From assembly GCA_963556195.1 (NCBI GenBank), contig OY744516.1, forward strand, positions 28,916,183 through 28,980,182: 64,000 nt of DNA, in the 5' to 3' direction. Source of the DNA: Sepiola atlantica. Lineage: Eukaryota; Mollusca; Cephalopoda; Sepiida; Sepiolidae. Both the position numbers and the translations under genes were made by a program. The notes below the pieces were generated by a model. The model was not told the origin of the DNA. It made no database searches and saw only the letters and a list, made by a program, of their open reading frames with translations. Every line of letters starts with the position of its first letter. Position 1 is the stretch's first letter. Below are positions 1-11,744 of the stretch, piece by piece.

Positions 1-465
1 ACACACCAGAGAACAGAACGGGGTTTATGTTTCTTTATCGCTATATACATTCAGTTTTGTAATGTCAGTCGACTCAAGGTAAATTTGATGCATTTGAGAT
101 GTTAAATTGGACGTTGCGCCAAAACTCCTTAAAATACTCCATGAAAACTGAAAGTTGGTTTGTTTGGTTTGGTTGTTTTGTTTTGCAGCATCTCAATCTA
201 TTTCGGGTTATTCAATGCCGTGTCCGGTTGTTTTGGTAAATGTTTTGAAGCTTCAAGTACTTTATATCTTCAAATATTTATTCATGATGTTTGGTTTGGT
301 TTTCTTTAGAAGAAAATTGTAGTTTTCGTTTTTAGCTTTGCAGAACATGATTGAGTTTTGCAAAGGGAAAGGCAAAAAAGACAACACCATCAATGTTTGG
401 TGCATTTAAAGTCAGGTAGCCGGTATCTTCAGACAGCCTTATATGGTAGCACTAGCTGTAATTTA
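1..465. other. No feature seen
   Basis: AT-rich sequence with scattered TTTGGTTTGG-like runs near 160-300. I see no ORF, repeat or RNA signature. Confidence 0.5.
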
Positions 466-823
466 AGGAATATTTATTGATTGATATCTTATACCTATTG
501 TGAAAATTTCATAATAATCGAAGGTATCTGAATTTTCACGAAAGGCCTCCATACCCTTTTTACTCCATTTGTATAAAACAAAATTAAACCAAATATAGCT
601 CACATTACGATCCCTTACGCTTAGCAGCTGTGTTGCCAAATGCATAATTGGCAGTTTATTAATTTAAGAGTTAATACGATACATACAAATGTACAAAGAT
701 ATACACATAACCTAATCTCTATCCATATAAAGTAAGGTATGTTTCAGAGAGAAATATTATAACGTTGGTATTTAAATTCAATGTGGAGTCCTGTTATTAC
801 AATAGTTGAAATTATAACAGATA
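466..823. repeat. Dispersed repeat family A, copy 1
   Basis: This stretch closely matches 1201-1510 and, less well, 62339-62545. Shared blocks include AAGGTATCTGAATTTT, CATTACGATCCCTTACGCTT, AAGAGTTAATACGATACATA and GTGGAGTCCTGTTATTA near the end. The short ORFs over it (463-645, and 934-1332 over copy 2) repeat each other only because the DNA is repeated, and I do not consider them genes. The element class is unknown. Confidence 0.75.
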
Positions 824-1121
824 CAAGCAGTTTTTTATTATTAGACAACTTCACAATGGATCTCAGGTTCACTGCGGGTAAGCTTTTCATTTTCGTCAGT
901 TGCTGTACAATAAGTTAAGTCGTTGTTCGTATTTTACTGTTTATAAAAATAATCGATTAGCCTATCCGAATAATACCACCCACTGCATGACGTTATTTTT
1001 ATTGCATTTAAACTGTCTGTGTTTATGTGCGCATACGAAAATAAATTGAATATGACATGGAGGAAATAAGTTTCTCTTTTACATAAAATAGTCTTTCCCT
1101 TTTGTTCTCGTGGACAATTCG

Positions 1122-1510
1122 GAAAAAGTCGCATATGTCTGTAAGTTCCGAGGTTCAATTCCTGTATAGATCTAAGTTTATTACATAAATGTTCGATTGG
1201 AGTAATCGGAGGTATCTGAATTTTAACGAACGGCCTCCATACCCTTTTTACTCCATTGTATAAAATAAAATTAAACAAAATATATCTCACATTACGATCC
1301 CTTACGCTTATCAGCTGTGTTGCAAAATGCATAATGACCAGTTAATTAATTTAAGAGTTAATACGATACATACAAATGTACAAAAATATACACATACTTA
1401 ACTTTCTATTGATAGAGATTAGGCTATGTTTCAGAGAGAAATATTATAAAGTTGGTATTTTAATTCAATGTGGAGTCCTGTTATTATAATAGTTGAAATT
1501 ATAACAGATT
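1122..1510 (+). repeat. Repeat family A, copy 2, with tRNA B-box-like head
   Basis: The unit starts with a Pol III B-box-like motif, GAGGTTCAATTCC (1150-1162), then GTTCGATTGG, then the body shared with 466-823. A second head, with AGGTTCAATTC, begins directly at 1511, so the repeat looks head-to-tail. The B box suggests a tRNA-related SINE, but no clear A box is visible. Confidence 0.6.
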
Positions 1511-1594
1511 AAAAAAAGCCGCATCTGTCTATAAGGTCCGAGGTTCAATTCTTGTATAGAGCTAGATTGATTGCATAAATGTTCGATTGAAGTA
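1511..1594 (+). repeat. Repeat family A, truncated third head
   Basis: This repeats the head at 1122-1200 (GCATCTGTCTATAAGGTCCG then AGGTTCAATTCTTG) and stops after GTTCGATTGAAGTA. It abuts the end of copy 2, which supports a tandem arrangement. Confidence 0.55.
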
Positions 1595-1679
1595 TGGATG
1601 TTGCTGGCGTTTCGTTGTCAAGGTTGACACAGTTCTCTGTTAGCTGTTCACAGAATGGCTAACAAGAAGAATTCTCTTC

Positions 1680-2010
1680 ACAGTTCAGCCGGGGCACCCA
1701 GGGGTTTTTACCCCGCCTAATAAAACCGGTATTGTCCGGACCTTTAGGTCTGGATTTACGCCGGTCTATTGGGGGGTTGTCTGGTCCTGTGCAGTTCTAA
1801 GAGGTGCACCCTCCCAGGCTTCGCCTCCCCTCTCTGGGGAGGAGTAAGTTTATTGCTTACTGTCTGAGGCGCCCCTACCAGGGAATGCCGACGGGGCTGC
1901 CCAGGCAATTTTTAAATGGCCAGAGTGCTCACCTCTTGAGCGCTGGCTTATCTAATCCCACTTTCCCGACCTTGTGCCACATCTTACCTTGTGGGAGGTA
2001 GATAAATAAA
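1680..2010 (+). mobile_element. U2-SINE family member, 5'-truncated
   Basis: The body matches the copies at 27919 and 40533: CTGTGCAGTTCTA, CACCCTCCCAGGCTTCGCC, GGGGAGGAGTAAGTTTAT, GAATGCCGACGGGGCTGCCC, CCCACTTTCCCGACCTTGTG. The U2-like head is missing here. A 16-bp direct repeat AAGAAGAATTCTCTTC flanks it at 1664-1679 and 2011-2026, a target-site duplication that shows insertion by retrotransposition. The 65-aa ORF inside is incidental. Confidence 0.85.
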
Positions 2011-2026
2011 AAGAAGAATTCTCTTC

Positions 2027-3559
2027 TTGAAGAAAGAGGCAACGACAATAATTTTCTTAAATTATAATGCCTTCATTTTACAAATGTCTATGCGTATTTC
2101 CTTAACTTAGAGTTTATTCTGACTAGATAATATCCACAATGTGTGAGGGGGGGGGGGATAAACGTCACTATCTATCCGGACTTTTGTTTCCTCACTCAAG
2201 TCTATCTCAACAACTGAAAAATACAACGTTAAATGGTTTCTGCATCACATGATCAAGCTACTCAATCAGATCTGTTATGCATATATGTAGACACCACTGA
2301 TCCAAGGAGTAAACCCTGTCAATCATACCTAATAGCCTCATGCATTTGACAAATAGCATCTACTTCAAATAAATATAAAGGAATAAGTAATATGTAACAC
2401 AATTTCTTTAGTAGAACATTTTTGCATATTTTGTAAAGGTACCCCGCCTCCAAAAAACACCCGCCACCCACCCACCCCAAAAAAAATTGCGGATTACAGT
2501 AAAAAAAAGTGTGTATTACTAAATCAGGAGGAGGTAATACATTCATTTGCATACAAATATGGTTACTCTTACGACACACAAACTCACCATTCCGCGATAC
2601 GTTCCACGGTGGCATTTATTCTGCATTTTATACGGAGAGAAATGAGCGTATTCTCGATATCAACGTAGAGACCTGGACTGTAACACTAATCGTAACAGGG
2701 CGTGGCACTAAGTCGACACATGTCTAAGCAGGTGTCACAAAAGTAAGTCAAGAGCGCGTGCCCACAGGGCGCATAACAGGGAGCTATTTGTTATTTTTTT
2801 GCAAAATTCATTTTTCCATCAGATGCATGCCCTTTCTCCAAAAAGGTACTTTTAATTTGGGCCGTATTTCTTCAGGTGTTTTAACGGCATATTAACCATA
2901 TTGTGTCCTTTAATGTTGAATGCAGTCATGTTTGCATATGTTATGCTTAAAATCTTAATCTCTTTAAATATTTATGGAGTAATGTTTTTAATACATATCC
3001 ATTTTGTATATTAATAGTCCGCAAACGATAAAGTCTATTGAACTGACACATTGGGACCCTAACAGGTACTACAATTCTGGGTCAAAGGTGACTTAGAGAA
3101 CAATGGCAACTGAAGGGTGACCTCAAACCCTTGTAGCTCCCAAATTGGGACATTACAAAGGAATGTAGTTAACGAATATTGCTAAAATCTGGCTGGAAAG
3201 TATGGTAGGCAGAAGGAAATAAAATGAAGATAAAAAGATGGGATACCAGATGATGGGGTTGGTGAAGGCGTTAACACCTTTACCAAGTGTGTACGAGTTT
3301 ATTTTGTGCCCGGGAACACCTTAAAATGCTAAGACGATTTTCTATTTAAATAATAGCAGAAATTATAGAACGTTTAATTATAATAAACCTATCGACTCTT
3401 AAATCGATTACTGGTTGTACGATGAAGCATTCTATTTGTCATTCGACAACTACTCGTCGCGTTGAGCAAATTCGCTAAGATGTATTCGATTTATGTATTC
3501 ACTGTTTGCGCTTCATAATTACGGTTTATACAAATCTGTATTCGTCTATTGTCGTATGT
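2027..3559. other. No gene seen
   Basis: Mostly unique AT-rich DNA with a G10 run near 2149-2158 and an A/C-rich stretch near 2450-2490. The short ORFs at 2319-2727 overlap on opposite strands and resemble nothing I know. Confidence 0.5.
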
Positions 3560-4160
3560 TTTATTTGTAGTTGTTCAAAAAGCGGAACGGGTTTAACGAA
3601 ACTCCGAGATGGTCGCGTGGAAACTAAAGTTGTGCCAACGTTTCGCTGATCGATTAAAAGAATTCATAAGAGAAGATAGGCCAATAAGTCACGAGTGCAT
3701 TAGAACTGGATCTATGAAACTGTCTGGAACGCTGAACTACTCGTCGTAAAATGGAATTATTTGCAATCTATCCGCAAGAACGATAAAAAGGGCGGGAGAA
3801 AGAAAGCAAACCGAAAAATGGAGAGCGCCATTTATGCTGTAAAGCCAATTCTTTGCCTCTTATTGGCTGGAATCTGATAATGGCGGCGATAGTGAAATCA
3901 TCGGAAATCTATAACCCGCGGGTCAGGTCTACCCAACGGACTTTATCCAAATGGCTCATTGGATATTTCTAGAGTTCGCGTCAATGGATCGCCTTGAAGG
4001 ATTCTGATCGGAAAGGACGGACCTCTTGCTCGCGAAATGGGAATTATTTCGCCACACTATATGGTTGCTTTATCGTTAGCTTATAAAGAATTAATCACCG
4101 AGCAGGAATATTAAAACGCTTGAAGAGATTAAAACTTCAGTCATTCCCCCTCTGTGTTTT
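3560..4160. promoter_or_regulatory. Unique GC-richer stretch, possible conserved non-coding element
   Basis: About 600 bp without microsatellites, TE signatures or ORFs, noticeably richer in GC and CpG than its surroundings. It contains TTATTGGCTGG (CCAAT-box-like, near 3862), AATGGCGGCGATA and GCGCCATTTATG. Such islands in an otherwise decayed TE landscape can be regulatory elements. This is an inference from composition only. Confidence 0.2.
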
Positions 4161-4225
4161 ATTTCTACTCAAACACTAAAAGTGCGTGTTATACGCAAAA
4201 TAATGTAATATACAAGCAAATCTTA

Positions 4226-4227
<2 letters not shown>

Positions 4228-4286
<59 letters not shown>
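4228..4286. repeat. (TA)n microsatellite
   Basis: A nearly pure TA run of about 58 bp. Confidence 0.95.
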
Positions 4287-4289
<3 letters not shown>

Positions 4290-4407
4290 TGACCCGAATA
4301 ATTCCCTTGTAGGAAATAAATAACAAAAACAAGTCAATTATAGATCGCTGCAACTCTTCGTTTTGGTTAAGTTTTTCCGGTTCTTAGGACCTTTTTTTAG
4401 AAGTATG

Positions 4408-4622
4408 CTATATATATATATATAGTCATCTACATACAGACTGTTTCACTGTATAAAACCTCATCAAGTAGGCTAGACAAGTTAGTGCCTCTAGCCGGGA
4501 TTGAAACTCAACCGACCCTACCCCTGCGCTATCATACGACACTGACTGAATGTAAGTAATATTTCAATGTAAACATTGCAAGTGCCGGGAGCTCGAATTA
4601 GTTTTACTTAATGAGCTATGCT
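4408..4622 (-). mobile_element. tRNA-like/hammerhead SINE, family 1, copy 1
   Basis: Read on the minus strand, the element runs: a leader (GAGCTATGCTTA is its complement end), CGAGCTCCCGGCACTTG, a tRNA-like segment with A box TAGCGCAGGGG and B box GAGTTTCAATCCC (4497-4509), 29 nt, a hammerhead-like motif (4429-4473), then (TA)n. It aligns with 19055-19290. It lies between two (TA)n arrays. The tRNA-like part supports Pol III transcription, and the ribozyme at the tail suggests self-cleavage. Confidence 0.7.
4429..4473 (-). ncRNA. Hammerhead ribozyme relic (family 1)
   Basis: The minus strand reads TTGATGA where the core needs CTGATGA (C3 changed to T), then a weakened stem II, then GAAACAGTC. 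Stem I is still visible as CTAC (before the core) and GTAG (after the cleavage site). The position matches the intact copy at 19225, so this is a decayed ribozyme. Confidence 0.5.
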
Positions 4623-4672
<50 letters not shown>

Positions 4673-4687
4673 CATACATACATACAT

Positions 4688-4755
<68 letters not shown>

Positions 4756-4811
4756 TATATAGTTCTATTTCTATTTTCTTTTTAAATTGCAGGATTGAAA
4801 CTAGCGAGATT

Positions 4812-4897
<86 letters not shown>
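4622..4897. repeat. (TA)n / (CATA)n microsatellite complex
   Basis: Two long TA arrays (4622-4751, with CATA interruptions, and 4816-4897) separated by about 65 bp of unique DNA. The Tyr-Ile repeat ORFs here are artefacts of the TA repeat. Confidence 0.95.
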
Positions 4898-4899
<2 letters not shown>

Positions 4900-5640
4900 A
4901 AAACAATCAATAAAGTACTCGATCGTAAAAATGTGAGAGCTAAAATACAAATTATTTATTTAAAAAACTATACTATTAATAATATGTAATGTTAAAAAAT
5001 ATTAAGTCGCTTGTATATGCAAGGTCTTGTCTATTGACCGTGAGCAGTTATTTTTTAATTTAATATTGGTCTAATATATGTTTACATCAAAAAAAGAATA
5101 GCGTAAAATAAAACGATTTTTTCTTGAATACTATTTTGTTCTTATAATTTAGTTACGAAAATAATCTATGCATTTCATTTACTTTGTAAACAAGACAGCT
5201 ATTTTACGCTTTTGTTACTACTTGAAAAAAGGAATAAATTACTTCGTGACCTTCAAATTTTTAAAGATTTGGGAAGCATTTAAGTGATCGAATAGAAAGT
5301 CATTTCCTTCTTTAAAATTCCTAGCAAATCCTAAGTTATTAAAATAGTGAAATTTTGGGAAGCTATTTACACCAAATAATATTATAAACAGAGCTTATAT
5401 CACAGACGTAATCTATTTACTAAAGCCTCTGTATTCAAAAACTCTACTTACTCTCTTTTATGTACTCGGGGATTATGATTAAACCGTCATCTCTGTATGA
5501 ACCCACCTGGCTGGGGTGTTGTATTCCAGTGTGGAAAAGGATAAATATGCACTACGTCTGCAATTTGTTGGGCACAATATTCCTTTATTGGAACATTAAA
5601 GTCAGTTTTAAATTAAATTTCCATTAAAGTCAGTTTTTAG
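4898..5640. other. No gene seen
   Basis: AT-rich unique sequence. A short direct repeat (CATTAAAGTCAGTTTT) occurs at 5594-5609 and 5621-5637, just before the mariner coding region. Confidence 0.5.
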
Positions 5641-5689
5641 TCTCGCATAGACAATAGTAGGGAAGGAGAGCGAAAAGAAATAAAAAATA

Positions 5690-6776
5690 AAATTCCGAGT
5701 CGGACGTCAAAATGGATTTTGAAACAAGATAAGCAGCAGTAAACGAATAAGTTGGACGGCAAAGTGGAAGTAGTGGGAGAGGTGGTTGAAGAAGATGCGA
5801 TAAGTGTAACACAAATTAAGGAGTGGTTCAACCGATTCAAAAATGGCCGCACATCCGCGTTCTGGCAAGCCCCAAACTGCTCGGAGTGCAGCTGTTGTTA
5901 TGAGGGTGCGAAATTTGGTGATAGAAGATCGTCGTTCAACCGTGCGGGAGATCGCCAAAGAGGTCGGAGTGAGTAAACATTCCGCACATTTTATTTTGCG
6001 TGATGATTTGAACATGCACAGAGTGGTTACGAAATTTGTGCCCAAGTTGTTGTCGCAGAAACAAAAAGACCCCCGTTTTCAAGTTGCACAGGACCTTCTG
6101 GAAACCGCCAACACTGATCCTAGGTTTGTGAAACACCGTGATAACTGGAGATGGGTCATGGGTGTGCGGGTACGACCCAGAAACAAAAAGACAGTCGTCG
6201 CAATGAAAGCATCCGGAGTTCCAAAGGTCAAGAAAGGCGCGACAGGTGCGAAGCAAAATCTAAGTGATGCTGACTGTCTTCTTTGATATCCGTGGAAATG
6301 TGCATCACGAATACGCACCGGAAGGACAAACATTGAAAAATAAGTACTATCAAGATGTTCTCCGGCGTCTCCATGGCCCAGTTCGGCGCAAAAGATCAGA
6401 CATGTGGGCAGCGAAAAACTGGCAACTGCATCACGAAAACGCCCCCGCACATTCATCCCAATTGATCCAACATTTCTTGGCCAAACATGGAATTCCAGTT
6501 ATTCGCCAACCTCCCTACTCTCCAGACATGGCTTCTTGTGACTTCTGGTTGTTTCGAAAATTGAAGATGCCACTGAAAGGTTCCCGTTTTGAGACTAGAG
6601 AAGAGATAATGCGGAACGCGACGGCGGAGATGAACACCATTCCAAAAGAGGACTTTCAGGGGGGTTTCCGGCAATGGATGGATCGATGGTCTAAACGTGT
6701 ATAAGCACAAGAAGGCCTACTTGAATTATTTGAAAGATTATTCTGGTCTAAGGTCAGATACTTTTTGACAGGCCTC
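5690..6776 (+). mobile_element. Mariner-type (Tc1/mariner) DNA transposon, decayed
   Basis: The coding remains of a mariner transposase span about 1 kb. They end in GTCAGATACTTTTTGACAGG, a plausible inner end of a mariner terminal repeat, followed directly by (TA)n at 6778. I could not match a 5' terminal inverted repeat, so the left border is uncertain. The insertion next to TA repeats fits mariner's TA target. Confidence 0.85.
5711..6704 (+). pseudogene. Mariner transposase pseudogene
   Basis: The protein would cut and paste the transposon. The start MDFETR (5711) is followed by stops. Helix-turn-helix sequence ITQIKEWFNRFKNGRTS-like residues occur in one frame (5790-5850), RSTVREIAKEVGVSKHS in another (from 5843), and the catalytic C-terminus in a third (from 6264). 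The second acidic motif reads HHENAPAH, where mariners usually have HHDNAPAH, and the third reads SPDMASCDFW. The usual first-aspartate segment GDETW is degraded to RDNWRW near residues 100-105 of the 5843 frame. At least three frameshifts and one catalytic substitution make it inactive. Confidence 0.9.

Positions 6777-6777
<1 letters not shown>

Positions 6778-6818
<41 letters not shown>
6778..6818. repeat. (TA)n microsatellite
   Basis: A pure TA run abutting the mariner end. Confidence 0.95.
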
Positions 6819-6823
<5 letters not shown>

Positions 6824-7952
6824 AGAACCTTTTAATAATTTATGAATTGCAAATTCTATACACCGATATACTGCTGGTATTCACAAAATACAAAAATAGC
6901 CGCAACTATATTTGTCGTGAAACATAAGCAGGGAAACTAGTCTGTTTTCATGCTTTTCCACTAATTCCATATATTATCCATTCCATACAACCACTATTTA
7001 TTCTTTTTTTTTCTTAAAAAAAAGGAAAACATTATTTCAAATTATTTTTTTTAATCTAATTAAACCTGCGTTAGGTTCAAGAAACATGCATATTGATTGC
7101 GTTTTGAACTTTCGGCGAACCAGATATGTCTGAACGATATTTTAGCAAGACTCATTTCCGTTTTTCGATTTCCATTTTCAAAATTCTTCTCTGAAAAGTA
7201 ATAAATTGTAAAATGACGATGTCTAATACGCATACCAGAGACATGTGCGCCGATAACAGATTATATCCTTTTTAACTATCAGTTGTGTTTCGGTTATTGT
7301 TTTATAAACTAAATAATTGTACTTATAAATTATCAATTTCACCAGTCAATTTCATTATTTGCTGATTATGAGATTTTCATTATAACGATAGTAGATTCCA
7401 TGAACTTTCAAAATGTAACATCTTTTTTCTTCAATGACCTTAACATTTTGCTATAACTATTTAATTTTATCATTAATGAAAATCAGCAATGTGCAAAGAT
7501 AGGCATGGCTTAAACGGACTATATTTTATTAACAAGTGTATCATAATATCTGATTATTGGTTTCAGTTCAAAGTTTGTAAGACATAAATATGATAGCCTT
7601 AAGTTAATCGCTAAAGAATAAAATGTATTTTACGCATGAAAATAAATACTGAAATGAAAACTATCTTTTTACCCCCCCACCAAAAATGTTTTTGTTACCC
7701 TTCCCCATGAATAGTAATATTTTCAGTTAGAAAAAAAATGTTTAAGCCCCCATACCCAAAAAAAAAAATTTTTGTTACCCTTCCCCATGAAAAGTTTTTT
7801 TTCACCCTCTGTCATCAATACTCATAATTCAGTTAAATGTGAAAATTTTAGAAATGAATTTTAAAAAATTATTGAAAGATAAATATCAGTGTGCTGTAAC
7901 TATTCCAAAGATAATTAGTAAATTAAAGTGTTAAGATAATGAATTGATAGAA
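6819..7952. other. No gene seen; short direct repeat
   Basis: AT-rich. The block TTTTGTTACCCTTCCCCATG occurs twice (near 7690 and 7777) with C-rich neighbours, a local duplication of about 87 bp. Confidence 0.5.
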
Positions 7953-8056
7953 TTTTTTAACATAGTTCACCCCAAACAAAGCAGGCCGCCACTGTAGACA
8001 TAAGGAGCTACTGAGAAAAAGGGTGAGAGTTTGTTTGTTTTTTGGGGGGGGGTCGC

Positions 8057-9606
8057 CTAAATTGGGAGCTGTGCAGCGAGATGTCTGTTTACATTAGTTT
8101 TAAATTTCTGCATGTCAGTACCGCCAGGAAAACAGGGAGCAATGAGAGAGTTCCAGAGTCCAGCAGGACGAGAAAAGAAGCTTTTGGAGTAGAAAGCTCT
8201 TCGGCATCTGGAGACCTCCACAGTGAATGGATTGGATTTGGTAGATTGTCGGGTTGGTCTAGTGAATTTACGTTGTTGGGGTACCAGAGCAGCAAGCTCA
8301 TCAGAGCACAATCCATTGAAGTACTTGTAAAACAAGGAAGCAACATTGCGGCGGTGGAAAAGGGGCTGGAGCTTGGTGGATAGTGAGGAACCTATTAAGT
8401 TGTCGACTCTTTGTTTAACCTTGTTCAAGAGGGGGAGACAAGTGGATAATGCACCAACCCATATGTGGCAACAATACTCCATACATGGGCGGCTTTTTAG
8501 AGATATAGAATAATGTCAGGTGTGAGAAATTTACTAGCACGGTAGAGGGAGCCTCCTTCTTTGCAGCAGTCCTGGCAATGTCTTCAATGTATTTGTTCCA
8601 ATTCATGTTATCTGTGAAAGTTAGGCCGAGGAGTTTGGATGATGAACTCTCAGGTAGGGTGTTATTTGCCATGACAATCGGTGGTTGAAGAGGTTTCTTG
8701 TAGTTATTGATGGAAAGGAGCTTTGTCTTTGCGGCAGTAACAGTTACCATCCATTTTTTACCCCAATCCACTACAGCATGGAGGTCATTTTTTAAGGATT
8801 CAGCCATTGCCTCAGATGTTAGTGCGTCGGTTTTGCCAACATGACGAGAGTAGAGCGTGGTGTCGTCAGCAAATATTCCTATCTCAGTCTCAATTACATC
8901 AGGGAGGTCATTTATGAAAATCAGGAACAGTAGAGGTCCTAGGATGGATAATTGGGTTGCACCAGCTTTATGGCATGTTGCTTAGATGAACGGCCATCGA
9001 AGACAACCTGGATCTTTCTTTTTGTTAGGAAGGATTTAATTATATTGAATATTTGTCCAGAATACCATATGAGTGCAGTTTTAGGAGAAACCCTTCATGC
9101 CAAACCTTGTCAAAGGCCTTCGATATATCAAGCGCTACCGCCCTAGCTTCACCTGCCTTGTCCAGTGTATTATATATGCGTTCAGCGATGACCTTTAGGA
9201 TATCTGCGGTAGATCGTGCTTGTTTAAATCCGTATTGATGATCAGAAAGAAGTTTGGCCTTAGCTAAGTGCCGGACTATAGCATGATTGATTAATGATTC
9301 AAAGATTTTAGCAAAGATCGGAAGTAGACTGATTGGACGGTAGTTTAGAGGATCAGTTCTATCTCCAAAATTCTTGAATACTGGTACCACAGAGGCAATT
9401 TTCCAACTATCAGGGAAACAAGATTCAGCAATGCATTTGTTGTATTGTTTGGAGAGGACAGGGGGCAGCTCCGCATAGTATTTCTTTATTAATATTACTG
9501 GTATAAGATCAGGCCCACAGGCTTTGGAGGTGTCAAGGTTTTCTATGATGTCTCTGACCTGAGATGGGGTGATAACCAGGTTCTCAAGTGTGGCTTCAGT
9601 CCGCAA
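8057..9606 (-). pseudogene. LINE family 1 reverse transcriptase, broken
   Basis: Read from 9606 down: a palm segment with FPDSWKIASVVPVFKN and NYRPISLLPIFAKIFESL, motif A ALDISKAFDKVWH, then after a stop motif B remains and motif C IFADDTTLYSRH (about 8850-8880, both aspartates intact). The thumb and C-terminal domain follow (TLPESSSSKLLGLTFT, HRRNVASLFYKYFNGLCSDE, CRRAFYSKSFFSRPAGLWNS). It copied its own RNA into the genome. The pieces 9606-9040, 8807-8415 and 8482-8057 lie in different frames. Confidence 0.9.
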
Positions 9607-10181
9607 TAGAGAATTTAGGGAGGGGTTGGTTTGCCGAGTCCAAACTGGAGTTTAAGGCAAAACGCTTGGCCAGTAGTTCAGCCTTATCAGTTGCCGTGCA
9701 AACATCATTGTGATTTGATAGCGGGGGAATAGTCGATTGACCATTGTTAATCACACTATTGTAGATTTTCCAATAATCACGAGTACCTAATTTCTGTGAC
9801 TGGATGCGTTATTTGGTTATCTCTGTATACCTTCTCTTTGCAATCATTTCTTGCCTCTACAAATTTTTGTTTGTTTGCAGTTGACTTATGGCGGTAGCTG
9901 CACATTCTGAGATGAACCATTGAGGAGAGTAGGGTTTGCTGAAGAATTTTCGCGTAGGGGCATAAGCATCAATGCCTGCTTCGACCCATTCGGTTAGCTC
10001 ATTTGCACACTGATCAGCAGGGAGTTAGATGGTTTCACCTCATGGTGCGTCGCTGATGTGATCCCTGAGGGATTCAAAATCAGCCTGCCCATAGTTTCCC
10101 GTTGTTTTGAGCAACGGCTCTTCAGCTTTTGACGAGTTTTTTAGGTGATAAGTATCATTCCGAGCGGGCTATGGGTATTCG

Positions 10182-10822
10182 CTACACAAGCATCGCTAGT
10201 GAGGTCAGGAACAGGTCGAGAAGTGAGGCTTGCTGGTCCGCACGATCAGGAAGGCGAGTCGGAAAAGTGACATTCTGAGAGTAGTCGTGAGCTGAGGAGA
10301 AATTAAACGTAAAGTTCCCAGCTGCATCAGTTACGCTGGAAGATCCCAACCACTCACGGTGGTATTCATTAAAATCCCCAAATAAATATATTTCGGCATT
10401 CGAATCAAGTGAGAGTGCTCTATCTAAGCTTTCAGAGACAGAGTCAAGCAGGATACAGTCCTGGGTTGAAAGAGAACGATATAAGAAATTTAAGTTACTA
10501 ACACTGTGATGTAGGGTCAATCTAAAGCACATGTAGGCTTGGTCATCTGATTCTAACCTATGTTCTCTAGTCAAGGGGAGGGTGTTCCGAACATAAACTC
10601 CTAGCCATGTATATGTTTGTCAGAGTCCTTACGGTAGAGTGTCATGTCAAAGTAGTGAGAGGGAATTGAGGATTGAAGGTTCGTTTCACTTAGAGCTAGG
10701 ATATCCGGGGAGTTTGTCAAGAGAAAACTTTCTACTCCGTTAATGTTGATTCTAAGTCCCCGGATATTTGTGAATGCGAGCCTCAAAGTGAGTGCTTGTT
10801 TGGGGCCAATAAGCTCACACAA
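10182..10822 (-). pseudogene. LINE family 1 AP-endonuclease, broken
   Basis: Two pieces: 10822-10601 (RLAFTNIRGLRININGVESF, NSPDILALSETNL) and 10574-10182 (ALSLDSNAEIYLFGDFNEYH, then NVTFPTRLPDRADQQASLLD). The endonuclease motifs SETNL and GDFN are visible. This domain nicks the target DNA to prime reverse transcription. A frameshift near 10590 separates the pieces. Confidence 0.88.
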
Positions 10823-11554
10823 CTAGTCTATTAGTCGTAATCTTGTCCATGGAGGTGTTGTCGCCTCGGGAAAGCCCACCGGGGATAACTGTAGGGTCTC
10901 TTTCCATGTGCGACATGGCACGTACAGTTACCCACGATATTATGCAACTGTTGATGGAGCAGCCGTTCTTAATGCTACCTAAGAGTTAGAGCTCTTAACT
11001 ACCAGATGGAAACAGCAGCCAGACAAGCTGCCTAACCTGTACCCTCAACCTGTCGGAACATGATCGACCTAGACTAGTCATGTAGGACTTAGTGACAAAA
11101 AACTTTCCCCAAGTTGCCCAGATAGAGAGAAAGAGAGACAGTATTCATTGCCCTAGTCAGGAAACAAGGCCAAGCACTAGATGTCTTTAGAGGCGTTCCA
11201 GTGCTTGTACCTCTACGCCTAGCTAATAGACAGAGAAGGAGTGTGAAGACCGGGCGATAGGCTGAGCCCATCTACTCCTTAACCAATTATAGGTTTGCAA
11301 AGCAGATACTTTGTTCGAGATTCCAGCTCTAGGAAGGTTGTCGATCAAGACTACGGATGTCTCCCTCCCCAACGGTTTGCTGCCAAGACGTAAGTAGTTA
11401 GTAGCAAGGTTTTATTATCAGAGTTTTATTTCTCTTGGGTGGATGACCTGAAAAGGTCTACGGGCCCAACACTCCGAGAGAGAATAGCCTGTGCCGGTGC
11501 ACTAGTCAGGTATTTCCGCGCCCCCGCAGGTTAAAAAAAAATGTCATCAACATA

Positions 11555-11560
<6 letters not shown>

Positions 11561-11624
<64 letters not shown>
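11561..11624. repeat. (TA)n(GA)n compound microsatellite
   Basis: TA run followed directly by GA run, just beyond the 5' end of the antisense LINE. Confidence 0.95.
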
Positions 11625-11627
<3 letters not shown>

Positions 11628-11744
11628 AGTTCACTGTACACTTAACAGTTGGAACAGAAATTTCAAGATATGTTTCCCTGACACAAGTTAGTACAGATAA
11701 GTAATAGACAGCCAGTAGGGTAGCAACTGAGAAAAACTAGGTAA

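Larger units (their letters stand above)
7953..11533 (-). mobile_element. Non-LTR retrotransposon (LINE family 1), antisense copy
   Basis: An APE-endonuclease plus reverse-transcriptase LINE on the minus strand, the longest of three copies here. Its 3' end (GGGGTGAACTATGTTAAAAAA, read on the minus strand) is shared with the copies ending at 33678 and starting at 46886. The 5' part (10823-11533) is non-coding and begins with a GC-rich stretch (CCTGCGGGGGCGCGG), so this may be near full length. The coding region has many stops and frameshifts. The C-terminal region resembles CR1/Jockey-group LINEs; I do not assign the clade. Confidence 0.9.

Noticed and set aside
4611..4989. Long Tyr-Ile repeat ORFs (here and at 15305-15921, 24275, 24931, 34932, 35269, 50708, 52249)
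   Set aside because: They are (TA)n arrays read in frame and appear on both strands.
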